Below, one piece after another: positions 8,701 through 28,700 of a stretch of 64,000 nucleotides of DNA (its first letter is position 1; each line of letters starts with the position of its first letter). Origin of the DNA: G963704535 sp963704535. GTDB lineage: Bacteria; Chloroflexota; Chloroflexia; Chloroflexales; Roseiflexaceae. Location: the NCBI GenBank assembly GCA_963704535.1, contig OY969916.1, positions 5,518,001 to 5,582,000 of the forward strand, written 5' to 3'. The notes under the pieces were generated by a model. The model worked only from the letters and a program-made list of their open reading frames with translations, searched no databases and was not told the origin of the DNA. The position numbers and the translations under genes were made by a program.

Positions 8701-9224
8701 CTGAGACGCTCAATTCTCAATTCTCAATTCTCAATTCTCAATTCTCAGGGGAGTTGCGCGACTTCCTCAAGCAGAAGCTGCCCGATTACATGGTGCCGGC
8801 GGCGGTCGTGCCGCTGGAGGCGTTCCCGCTCACGGCCAGCGGCAAGGTCGATCGCCGCGCCCTGGCCGAGTTGCACCAGGAGTGGCCGGCGCAGGAGCGC
8901 CGCTATGTGGCGCCGCGAACCCCGATCGAGGAGCTGCTGGCCGGCATTTGGACCGAGGTGCTGGGCGTGGGGCCGGGCCGGCCGCCGATCGGCGCCTACG
9001 ACAACTTCTTTGAGCTGGGCGGACATTCGCTGCTGGCGACGCAGGTGATCTTTCGGGTGTATGAGGTCTTGGGGGTCGAGCCGCCGCTACGTAGCCTGTT
9101 CGAGGCCGCCACGGTCGCCGAGTTCGCCGCCGTGGTGCAGCGGGCGCAAGACAGTGGGGCGGCGCTCCAGTCGCCGGGGATCGCGCCGCTCGACCGCAGC
9201 CGCCACCGGATGCGGGTGTCCTAA
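5766..9224 (+). CDS. NRPS1: non-ribosomal peptide synthetase, C-A-PCP, predicted Leu
   Basis: 1152 residues. The ATG at 5766 has GGGAG 8 bases upstream and is preferred over the GTG at 5757. The condensation domain (residues about 1-430) has an intact HHIALDG at 143-149; its opening LCPLQQGMLFN is typical of condensation domains that accept from an epimerised donor or starter. The adenylation domain (about 440-1000) has YTSGSTG, FDASVWEIW, NHYGPTEN and the final GK. Aligned by eye with GrsA, the pocket reads D-A-W-F-L-G-H-V-V, close to the known Leu code DAWFLGNVVK. The carrier domain has LGGHSL with Ser 1088. No thioesterase. Three in-frame repeat insertions lie in the adenylation domain (7464-7615, 8371-8446, 8667-8748). 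Confidence 0.93.
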   Translation: MKAAQIEDSYRLCPLQQGMLFNSLYAPDSGVNIVQVVCALHEDLQVAAFEQAWQDSVARHPILRTAARWEGLAEPVQDVYRHVRLPLQQLDGRDLPQPARQAWLEDYLRADRLLGFTLTEAPLIRVALLRFAEADYRFVLTFHHIALDGRSLLLLLKEVLGVYEALRLGQAPACAPPRPYRDYITWLEQQDFSGDETFWRQLLQGFTAPTPLAGSGSPGAPTGYASQEITLPEAATATLLQFAKQHQLTLNTLVQAAWALLLSRYSGQADVVFGATRSCRRSTVEGVEAMVGLFINTLPVRVRARPEAPLLPWLKELRAQGMAVRSHQHTSLMQVQQWSDVPKGMPLFESIVVFENFLLHSHLRGQGGPWEQREFELRRQPNYPLSLCIFAEQELLVKIVYDQQRFDQASIGRMLGHFTTLLVGIADAPDCHLSALPLVTEAERAQLLGAWNDTSAAYPRDTCVQHLFEAQAARTPDAIALVAGERQVTYQWLNGQANRLAHHLRGLGVGPEVPVGICLERSPELIIAQLGVLKADGAYISLDPAAPPERLRYMLGDAGVPVLLTSQEQRTKPVLSEVEGNKEQSTDKITDRKGVLHTPPADHVEAPSATPPAPPGQPIVIDLHAEWARMAQEPAENLDGGATADHLAYVIYTSGSTGRPKGVQIAHAGLTNLAAWHQCAYQVTSADRTMQIASPAFDASVWEIWPYLTAGASLHLPDEDTRSAPARLAGWLRDHAITIGFLPTALAEAVLSQPWPGGAALRALLVGGDQLHQAPPTGLPFKLYNHYGPTENTVVATAAHIAAGTSDTRVPPIGRPIANVQVYLLGARIEPVPIGVAGELYIGGAGVARGYLGRPDLTAERFVPNPFDQERLEIGDWRLGGETPISDLQSPISSRLYRTGDLCRYREDGNLEFLGRIDGQVKIRGFRIELGEIEAALAQHPTVREAIVLAREDTPGEKRLIAYVVPGQEQRTKNKEQNAETLNSQFSILNSQFSGELRDFLKQKLPDYMVPAAVVPLEAFPLTASGKVDRRALAELHQEWPAQERRYVAPRTPIEELLAGIWTEVLGVGPGRPPIGAYDNFFELGGHSLLATQVIFRVYEVLGVEPPLRSLFEAATVAEFAAVVQRAQDSGAALQSPGIAPLDRSRHRMRVS
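7464..7615. repeat. In-frame insertion, A-domain site 1 (NRPS1)
   Basis: Lies between VPVLLTS and the AYVIYTSGSTG motif. It contains CAAAGAA heptads, the unit CCTGTCCTGAGCGAAGTCG, and the palindrome GGGCGTAT-TGC-ATACGCCC. It encodes EQRTKPVLSEVEG... and DRKGVLHTPPADH, absent from canonical A domains. Confidence 0.85.
8371..8446. repeat. In-frame insertion, A-domain site 2 (NRPS1)
   Basis: Lies between FVPNPF and RLYRTGDL. Heptad array GATTGGAGATTGGA and its reverse complement TCCAATCTCCAATC form an inverted repeat around a GC-rich centre. Confidence 0.88.
8667..8748. repeat. In-frame insertion, A-domain site 3 (NRPS1)
   Basis: Lies between AYVVPGQ and ELRDFLKQKLPDYMVP. CAAAGAA heptads are followed by five AATTCTC heptads, encoding EQRTKNKEQ and repeats of NSQFSIL. 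Confidence 0.9.
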
Positions 9225-9225
9225 C

Positions 9226-9466
9226 ATAAAAGGGGAGGTTTGGAGGGCTCGCCCTCCAAAGAACTCCTCTCACATCCGTAGAAAAGGGGAGGTTTGGAGG
9301 GGCCACCCTCCAAAAAACTCCTACAGATTCACATGACCGTGAAAAGGGGAGGTTTGGAGGGGCACCCTCCAAAGAACTCCTCTCACAAATTCACATGACC
9401 GTGAAAAGGGGAGGTTTGGAGGGGCACCCTCCAAAAAACTCCTCCCACAGATTCACAATAAAGATA
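9226..9466. repeat. Four tandem hairpin units between NRPS1 and NRPS2
   Basis: Four copies of about 54-62 bp, each beginning AAAAGGGGAGGTTTGGAGG and folding back through CCTCCAAAGAACTCCTC-type arms. Units 2 to 4 also share TTCACATGACCGTG or a close variant. They fill nearly the whole gap between the two genes. No reading frame crosses them convincingly. Confidence 0.9.
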
Positions 9467-9486
9467 GAGGAGAGGCCCAGCCAGCT

Positions 9487-19753
<10,267 letters not shown>

Positions 19754-19757
<4 letters not shown>

Positions 19758-22700
19758 CCGACCCGGATACTCTCTCAGAACGACGAGCCCGGCTCTCGCC
19801 ATCCAAGCAGGCGCTCCTCGAAAAGTGGAGGCAGACAGGCGCGGAGCCAGCCGCCAATGCCATCCCCCGGCGGTCAGGCTCCGGCCCGGTGCCGCTATCG
19901 CTGGCCCAGGAGCGGCTGTGGTTCCTCGACCAGATGGAGCTGGGAGCGCCGGTCTACAACCTGCCGCTGGCGGTAGGTCTCACCGGCCGGCTGGATGTGG
20001 AAGCGCTGCGGCAGAGTCTGGATGCGCTGGTGCGGCGCCATGCGGCGCTGCGCACTACCTTCACCATGGTCGATGATCTGCCCGCACAGGTGATCGCCCC
20101 GCCGCTGCCACTGCCCTGCCCGATCGTGGATCTGGGCGGTATCGCCGAGCACGAGCGTATGGGCGCGGCGCAGCGGTGGATGATCAACGCGGTGCAACAG
20201 CCGTTCAGCCTGGAGCAGGGACCGCTGCTGCGCGCGACGCTGCTGCGGCTGGACGAGCAAGAGCACGTGCTGTTGCTGGTCATGCACCACATTATCTCCG
20301 ACGGTTGGTCGCAGCGCATCCTGCTGCGCGAGCTGCTGGCGCTGTACAACTCTACGGCTGCTGGGCGTCCGTCACCGCTGGCCGAGCTTCCCATCCAGTA
20401 TGCCGATTTTGCGGCCTGGCAGCGCGAACATCTTCAGGGGCAGATCCTGCGGAAACAGCTTGCGTACTGGAAGCAGCAGCTCGCCGGCGCCCCAGCGGCA
20501 ATCGCCCTTCCGACCGATCGCCCGCACCCGACGGCCCGCACCCACCACGGCGCGCGGCATCACATGCGCCTCCCGGCCGCCCTGATCGAGGCGCTCCAGG
20601 CGTTGAGCCGCCAGGAAGGCGCGACGCTGCACATGACTCTGCTGGCGGCGTTTAACGCCCTGCTCTCCCAATACACCGGGCAGCAGGATCTCCTGGTCGG
20701 CACCCCGGTCGCCAACCGCAACCGCAGCGAGATCGAAGGGGTGATCGGCTTCTTCGTGAACACGCTGGTGCTGCGTACCAACCTTTCCAGCGAGCCGACC
20801 TTTCGCGAACTGCTGGCCCGCGTGCGTAAAGCGATGCTGGAGGCGCACGCCAACGCCGACGCGCCCTTCGAGAAGGTCGTCGAGGTCGTGCAGCCCGAGC
20901 GCGATCTGGGCCGGACACCGCTGTTCCAGGTCATGTTTCTGTTCCAGAACGTTCCGATTCCCAACCTGGAGCGCGGGCCGCTGGCCGCGCGGCTGCTGCA
21001 CGTCGAGAGCGAAACAACCCAGTTCGACCTGATCCTGGAGATGTCGGAGTCCGTCGCGCGGTTCGAGTACAGCACCAATATCTTCGACGCCGCCACGATC
21101 GCGCGGATGGCGGGACATTTTGAGACGCTGCTGGCCGCAATCGCCGTGGACCCTGCCCTGCCCGTCTCCAAGCTCCCGCTCCTCACCGAGGCCGAGCGGC
21201 GGCAACTGCTGGTCGAGTGGAACGCCACTGCCGCGCCGTTCCCCGCCGAGCGCTGCATCCAGCACGTGTTCGAGGCCCAAGTCCAGCGCACCCCCGACGA
21301 GGTCGCGCTGGCCTGCGACGGCGCCACGCTGACCTTCGCCGAGCTGAACGGGCGGGCCAACCAGCTCGCCCATCACCTCCAATCCCTCGGCGTCGAGCCG
21401 GAAGTGCGCGTCGGGCTGTGCGGCGAGCGCTCGATCGAGATGGTCGTCGGCATGCTTGGCATCCTCAAGGCCGGCGGCGCCTTCGTCCCGCTCGACCCGT
21501 CCTACCCGGCCGAGCGACTACGCTTCATGCTCGACGATGCCCAGGTCGCCGTGCTGCTCACCGCCCAAGAACAAAGAACAAAGAACCGAGAACCAAGAAC
21601 CGAGAACCAAGAACTAGGCACCACCGAACGTAAGGGCGTATTGCATACGCCCCCACCGCACCCTGGACAACCAACCGTGGTCGATCTCGTCTCCGACTGG
21701 CCCACCATCGCCCAGCAGCCGCAGACCAACCCGGACAGCGCGGCGACGCCCGACAGCCTGGCCTATATGACCTACACCTCCGGCTCGACCGGCCAGCCGA
21801 AAGGGGTGCTGGGGCTGCACCGGGGAGTGCTCAACCGCTGCGCCTGGATGTGGGCGGCCTACCCCTTCGCGCCCGACGAGGTGCTCTGCCAAAAGACCGC
21901 ACTCAACTTCGTCGAACTCGATCTGGGAGATCTTCGGGCCGCTGCTCCAGGGACGCAAGCTGGTGATCATCCCCCAAGACGTGCTGCTGGACCCGCCGCT
22001 GCTGGTGCAAACCCTAGCCCAGCAGCAGGTGACGCGGCTGGTGCTGGTGCCCTCGCTGCTGCGCGCGCTGCTGGATGCCTGCCCGAACCTCGACCAGGAG
22101 CTGCCGCGCCTGCGCACCTGGTCCACCAGTGGGGAAGCGCTGCCGGCCGAGCTGGCGCGCCAGTTCTTCGAGCGGCTGCCTGGGCGCACCCTGCTCAACC
22201 TGTACGGCTCCTCCGAGGTAGCCGCCGATACGCTGTGCTATGACACACGCTCACTGGCGGCGGGCGAGACGGTGCCGATCGGCCGCCCGATCGCCAACAC
22301 CCAGGCGTATGTGCTGGATCGCGGGATGCGGCCGGTGCCTGTGGGCGTGCTGGGCGAGCTGTACACCGGCGGCGCCGGCCTGGCCCGTGGCTACCACAGC
22401 CGCCCCGACCTGACCGCAGAGCGTTTCGTCCCTTGTCCGTGGTCGGTTGTCAGTGATCAGTTGCAACGGACAACTGACAACGGACCACTGACCACTGACA
22501 ACCAACTCTATAAGACCGGCGACCTGGCCCGCTATCGGCCCGATGGGATCATTGAGTACCTTGGGCGGATCGATCACCAGGTCAAGATCCGTGGCTTCCG
22601 CATCGAACTGGGTGAGATCGAGGTGATGTTGCGCCGGCACCGGGAGGTACGCGAAGCGGTGGTGGTGGCGCGGAATCCCGACGCAGGGAGGGGCGAGGAT

Positions 22701-25700
22701 GTGCCGGGTGAGAAACGGCTGGTGGCCTACATCGTCCCCGACCAAGAACAAAGAACAAAGAATAAAGAACAAAGGAGTGAGGAGTCTCATTCTCAATTCT
22801 CAATTCTCAATTCTCAATTTTCAGGGGAGTTGCGCGCTTTCCTCAAAGAGCACCTGCCCGACTACATGGTGCCGATCGCGTTCGTGGTGCTGGAGAGGCT
22901 GCCGCTGACGCCGAACGGCAAGGTGGACCACAAGGCGCTGCCGGCGCCGGACACGAGCCGGCCGGAGCTAGACAATGCCTTCGTGGCGCCACGAACGGCG
23001 GTCGAGCAGGTGCTGGCGCAGATCTGGAGCGAGCTGCTGGGGCTGACGCAGGTCGGCATCTACGACAACTTCTTTAGTCTGGGCGGGCACTCGCTGCTGG
23101 CAACTCAGGTGGTCGCGCGCCTGCGCGCGGCCTTTGGGGTCGAGCTACCACTGCGCCGCCTGTTCGAGGCGCCCACGATCGGAACGCTGGCTCAGCAGGT
23201 CTCCGCCGCACGCCAGACGGATGCGGAGGAGCCGCCGCTGGTGCCGGTGGCACACGGTCACTTGCTGCCGCTCTCGTTTGCCCAACAGCGGATCTGGTTC
23301 CTTGACCAGCTCGACCCAGGCCGCGCGACCTACACCATGCCTATTGCGCTACGCCTGGCCGGGCCGCTGGACCTGGCCGCGCTCCAGCATAGCCTCACGA
23401 CGATCGTCGCGCGGCACGCCGCGCTGCGCACGACGATCGCCCTCCAGGAGGGGCAGCCGATGCAGGTGATTGCGCCGGCAGGCAGTAGGGGCAAGCTGAC
23501 CACTCCGTACCTGCCGCTGATCGACCTACAGGCGCTGCCGGAGGCGGAGCGCATGGCTGCCGCGCGGCGGCTGCTCGCGGCCGAGGCGCACCAGCCCTTC
23601 GACTTGGGGCGCGGGCCGCTGCTGCGGCTAGCGCTGCTGCGGCTGGCGCCCGATATCCACCTGCTGCTGCTGACACTGCATCACATCATCGCCGATGGCT
23701 GGTCCAGGGGCATTTTCCTACGCGAACTCACCACCCTCTATACTGCGGGTACGACCCGGACCCCGGCCGCTCTCCCCGCCTTGCCGATCCAGTATGCCGA
23801 CTATGCGGTCTGGCAGCGGGCCTGGCTGCGGGGCGCGGTGCTGGAGACGCAACTGGCCTACTGGCGTACGCAGTTGGCGGCCACCCCGGTGCTGGAGTTG
23901 CCCACCGACTACCCCCGCCCGGCGGTTCAGACCTTCCATGGCACGGTTCAGTCGTTTGAACTGCCGCCCGCGCTGAGACAGGCACTCGCGGCGCTGTGTC
24001 GGCACACCCACGTGACGCTGTTTATGACGCTGCTGGCGGCCTGGCAGGCGCTGCTCGCCCGCTACAGTGGGCAGGATGATATCGTCGTCGGTACACCGAT
24101 TGCCGGCCGCACCCACGCCGAGACCGAGCACCTGATCGGCTGCTTTGTCAACATCCTTGCGCTGCGCAGCGACCTGTCCGGCAAACCCAGCTTCCGCAGG
24201 CTGCTCTCGCGCGTGCGCGAGGTCTGCCTCCAATCCTACGCCCACCAAGATCTGCCCTTCGAGCAGGTGGTGGATGCCCTGCAACCCGCGCGCGACCTGA
24301 GTCGCCACCCGCTCTTCCAGGTCATGTTCATCCTCCAGAACACCCCCGTGCAGACGCCGGGCATGGATGTGGAATTCCTGTATGCCCCCGACACCGGCAC
24401 CGCCAAGTTCGATCTGACGTTGTCTATGATTGAGGAGGGCGATCGGCTCTACGGGCTGCTAGAGTATAATACCGACCTGTTCGGCGCGGCGACGATCGAG
24501 CGCATGATCGGGCATTTCACAACGCTGCTGGAAGGCGCCATCGCCGATCCCGACTGCCCAATATCGGCCCTGCCGCTGCTAACCGAGGCCGAACGGCGGC
24601 AACTGCTGGTCGAGTGGAACGCCACTGCCGCGCCGTACCCCACACAGCGCTGCATCCATCAACTCTTCGAGGACCAGGTCGCGCGCACCCCCGGCGAGAC
24701 CGCGCTGATCTTCGATGGCGCCACGCTCACCTTCGCTCAGCTCAACGCCCGCGCCAATCAGCTCGCCCACTACCTGCGCTCACTGGACGTCGGGCCGGAG
24801 GTGCGCGTGGGCGTGTACCTGGAACGCTCGCCCGAGATGGTCGTTGCGCTGCTCGGCATCCTCAAGGCCGGTGGCGCCTTCGTCCCGCTCGACCCGTCCT
24901 ACCCCGCCGAACGGCTGCGCTTCATGCTCGACGATGCCCAGGTCGCCGTGCTGCTCACCGCCCAAGAACAAAGAACAAAGAACCACCCAGAGGGTACCCG
25001 ACAAAAAACCGATAGAACCACCGATCGTAAGGGCGTATTGCATACGCCCCCAGCGAACGACGAATATAGCACCACGCCCCCACTGCACCCTGGGCAACCA
25101 ACCGTGGTCGATCTCGTCTCCGACTGGCCCCACATCGCCCAGCAGCCACAAACCAACCTGGAGAGTTGGGTGACGCCCGATAGCCTGGCCTACCTGGTCT
25201 ACACCTCCGGCTCGACGGGCAAGCCCAAGGGCGTGCTGGGGTTGCAGCGCGGTGCGCTCAACCGCTGCGCCTGGATGTGGGCGACCTACCCCTTCGCGCC
25301 CGAAGAGGTGCTCTGCCACAAGAGCGCCCTCAGCTTCGTCGACTCGATTTGGGAGATCTTCGGCCCGCTGCTGGCCGGTCACAAGCTGGTGATCATCCCC
25401 CAGGAGGTATTGCTCGACCCGCCGCTGCTGGTGCGAACCCTGGCCCAGCAGCAGGTGACGCGCCTGGTGCTGGTGCCCTCGCTGTTGCGCACGCTCTTGG
25501 AGAGCTGCCCAGACCTCGACCAGCAGCTGCCGCGTCTGCATATCTGGACCAATAGCGGCGAGGCACTGCCTCCTGAGCTGGCGCGCCAGTTCTTCGAGCG
25601 GCTGCCAGGCCGCACCATACTCAACCTGTACGGCTCCTCCGAAGTCGCCGCCGACACGATCTGCTACGAGATGCGCTCGCAGTCGGGCGAGACGGTGCCG

Positions 25701-28700
25701 ATCGGGCGTCCGCTCGCTAACACCCAGGCGTATGTGCTGGACGCGGCGATGCGACCGGTGCCAATCGGCGTCATCGGTGAACTCTACACGAGTGGCGCCG
25801 GGCTGGCGCGCGGCTACCACAACCGGCCCGACCTCACCGCAGAGCGCTTCGTGCCCAACCCCTTCGCGACGACCGACCCTTCGACTTCGCTCAGGGCAGG
25901 CGACCGACGACCCCTTCGACACGGCTCAGGGCAGGCGACGACCGACAACGGGACTGATCTGGGCGGTGGTCGGTGGTCAGTGGTCGGTGGTCGGCTGTAT
26001 CGGACCGGCGACCTGGCCCGCTACCGGCCCGACGGCAATATCGAGTACCTGGGCCGCACCGATCACCAGATCAAGATCCGCGGCTTCCGCATCGAGATTG
26101 GCGAGATCGAGGCGGCGCTAGCCCAGCATCCGCAGGTGCGCGAAGCGGTGGTGGTGGCGCGCCCTGATATGGAGGGCGAGAAGCAGTTGGTCGCCTACAT
26201 CGTCCCCGGCCAAGAACAAAGAACAAAGAATAAAGAACAAAAGAGTGAGACGCCGGATTCTCAATTCTCAATTCTCAATTCTCAATTTTCAGGGGAGCTG
26301 CACGCCTTTCTCAAGCAGGGGCTTCCCGACTACATGGTGCCGGCGACCTTTGTGGCGCTGCCGAGCCTGCCGCACACGCCCAACGGCAAGGTCGACCGGC
26401 GCGCGCTGCTGGCCGATACCACGCCCGCCTTGGAGCGCGCCGGGGGCTATGTGGCCCCTCGCACGCCGAACGAGGAGGTCGTCGGCGCAATTTGGGCCGA
26501 CATCCTCCGGCTGGAGCGGGTTGGGGTCCACGACAACTTCTTCGCGATCGGCGGACATTCACTGCTCGCCACCCGCCTGCTGGCCCGGCTGGGCGCGGCC
26601 TTCCACGTCGCGCTGCCCGTGCGCAGCATCTTCGAGGCGCCGACCGTGGCCGGGCTGACCGGGCGGATCGAGCAGGCTCTGCGGGCCGAGCGTGAGTCCG
26701 CACCGCCGCCGGTCTTGCCAGTTGGCCAGGTAGATCACTTCCCGCTCTCGTTCGCGCAGCAGCGGCTGTGGTTCCTGGATCAACTGGAGCCGAACAGCTC
26801 CACCTACAACATGGCGATGGCGATCCGGCTCACCGGCACGCTCGATGTGACGGCGCTTGAATGTAGTTTCGACACCTTGCTCCAGCGCCACACCGCGCTG
26901 CGAACGATCTTTGTCGCCGAAAGCGGGCGCCCGGCCCAGGTGATCAGGCCGAGCGCGCCCATGACCTTGTCGATCGTTGATCTGCGGCCGCACCCCGACG
27001 CCGAGCGCGCGGGCGAGGCCCGGCGGCTGGCGGTGGAAGAGGCCCAGCGCCCGTTCGACCTGGCGCGCGGCCCGCTGCTGCGGGCGGGCCTGCTGCACAC
27101 CGCCGAGGACGAGCATATCCTGCTGGTCACGACCCATCATATTGTCTTCGACGGCTCGCACGAGGTGTTTTTCCGCGAGCTCACGACGCTGTATAACGCC
27201 TTCGTGCTGCGAACGCCCCCGCAGCTACCTGAGCTGCCGGTTCAGTACGTGGATTTCGCCCACTGGCAGCGGCGCTGGCTGACCGACAAGGACGAGGATG
27301 TGGGGTCGCCCTTGCAGGCACAGCTCGCCTACTGGCGGCAGCAACTCGACGGCGCCCCCGCCGCGCTTGAGCTGCCGACCGACCGACCGCGCCCGTCGAT
27401 GCAGACCTTTCACGGCGCCAGGCATACGTTCACCCTTGCGCCTTCCCTGACAAATCAACTCAAAGCTCTGTGCCGTCAGGAGGGCGTGACCCTGTTTATG
27501 ACCATGCTGGCGGCGTTCCAGGTCCTGCTGAAGCGCTACTCGAATCAGGATCGCATCGCCGTTGGGACGCCGATCGCCCAGCGCAGCCAGGCCGCAGTCG
27601 AGCACCTGATCGGCTGTTTCGTCAATACCCTGGTGCTGCACACCGATCTCTCCGGCGACCCCAGCTTCCGAACGCTGCTCGGTCGGGTGCGCGAGATGGC
27701 GCTGGGCGCGTATGCCCACCAGGATACGCCTTTCGAGATGCTGGTCGAGGCGCTCCAGCCGCAGCGCGATCCGAGCCGCAACCCGTTCTACCAGGTGATG
27801 TTTGTGCTCCAGCACGCGGCCGGGAATGTCGAGTTTGCCGGGCTGACCGCCGCCTCGCTGGCCGTCGACGGGAAGACGGCGCGGTTCGACATGCTGCTGT
27901 CCTGCTGGGAGAGCGCCGACCGCCTGCACGGGATGGTGGAGTACAACACCGACCTGTTCGACGCCGCGACGATCGGGCGCATGTTTCAGCACTTCCAGAA
28001 CTTGCTCGAAGCGATCGTCGCGCAGCCCGACCGGGGCATCGGGGAGCTGCCGCTCTTGAGCGAGGCCGAGCGCAGACAGATGCTCATGGAGTGGAACGAC
28101 ACCCCCGCGCCCTACGAGCAGGACGTGTGCATGCACCAGCTCTTCGAGCGCCAGGTCGCGCGCGACCCGGAGGCCCTGGCGGTGGTCTTCCCGTCGGCGG
28201 GCGCCGGGCGCCCCGACGAGGTGCTGACCTATGGGGAGCTGAACGAGCGGGCCAACCGGCTCGCGCATCATCTGCGGGCGCTGGGGGCCGGCCCCGGCGC
28301 GATGGTGGCCGTCTACATGGATCGCTCGCCGGAGATGATCGTGGCCGTGCTGGGGGTGCTGAAGGCCGGCGGCGTGTACGTGCCGCTTGAGGTCAGCTTC
28401 CCCCGGCCGCGCGTGCAGTCGATTATGGCGTCGCTGGGCGTGCGGTGCATACTCACCCAGGGCGCGCAGCTCCAGCGCATCGCCGCGATGCAGGCCGATT
28501 TGCCGACGCTGGCGCACGTGGTGTGCCTCGATGAGCCGGGCCGGCCAGAGCATGCCAATGGGAATGGGAGCGCCGAGCTTGCGCCGCATGTGCGGCTGTG
28601 GGCCGCCACCGATCTGGAGCGGCGCCCAGACACGAATCTGCCGGCGACGATCGACTCGGACGGGCTGGCCTACGTGATTTTCACGTCGGGCTCGACCGGC

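Noticed and set aside
7464..8748. Possible inteins in the adenylation domains
   Set aside because: Insertions are only 18-52 residues, low complexity, and lack splicing-junction Cys/Ser/Asn patterns.
9226..9466. Possible CRISPR array
   Set aside because: The units are tandem hairpins with no unique spacers of constant length and no cas genes.
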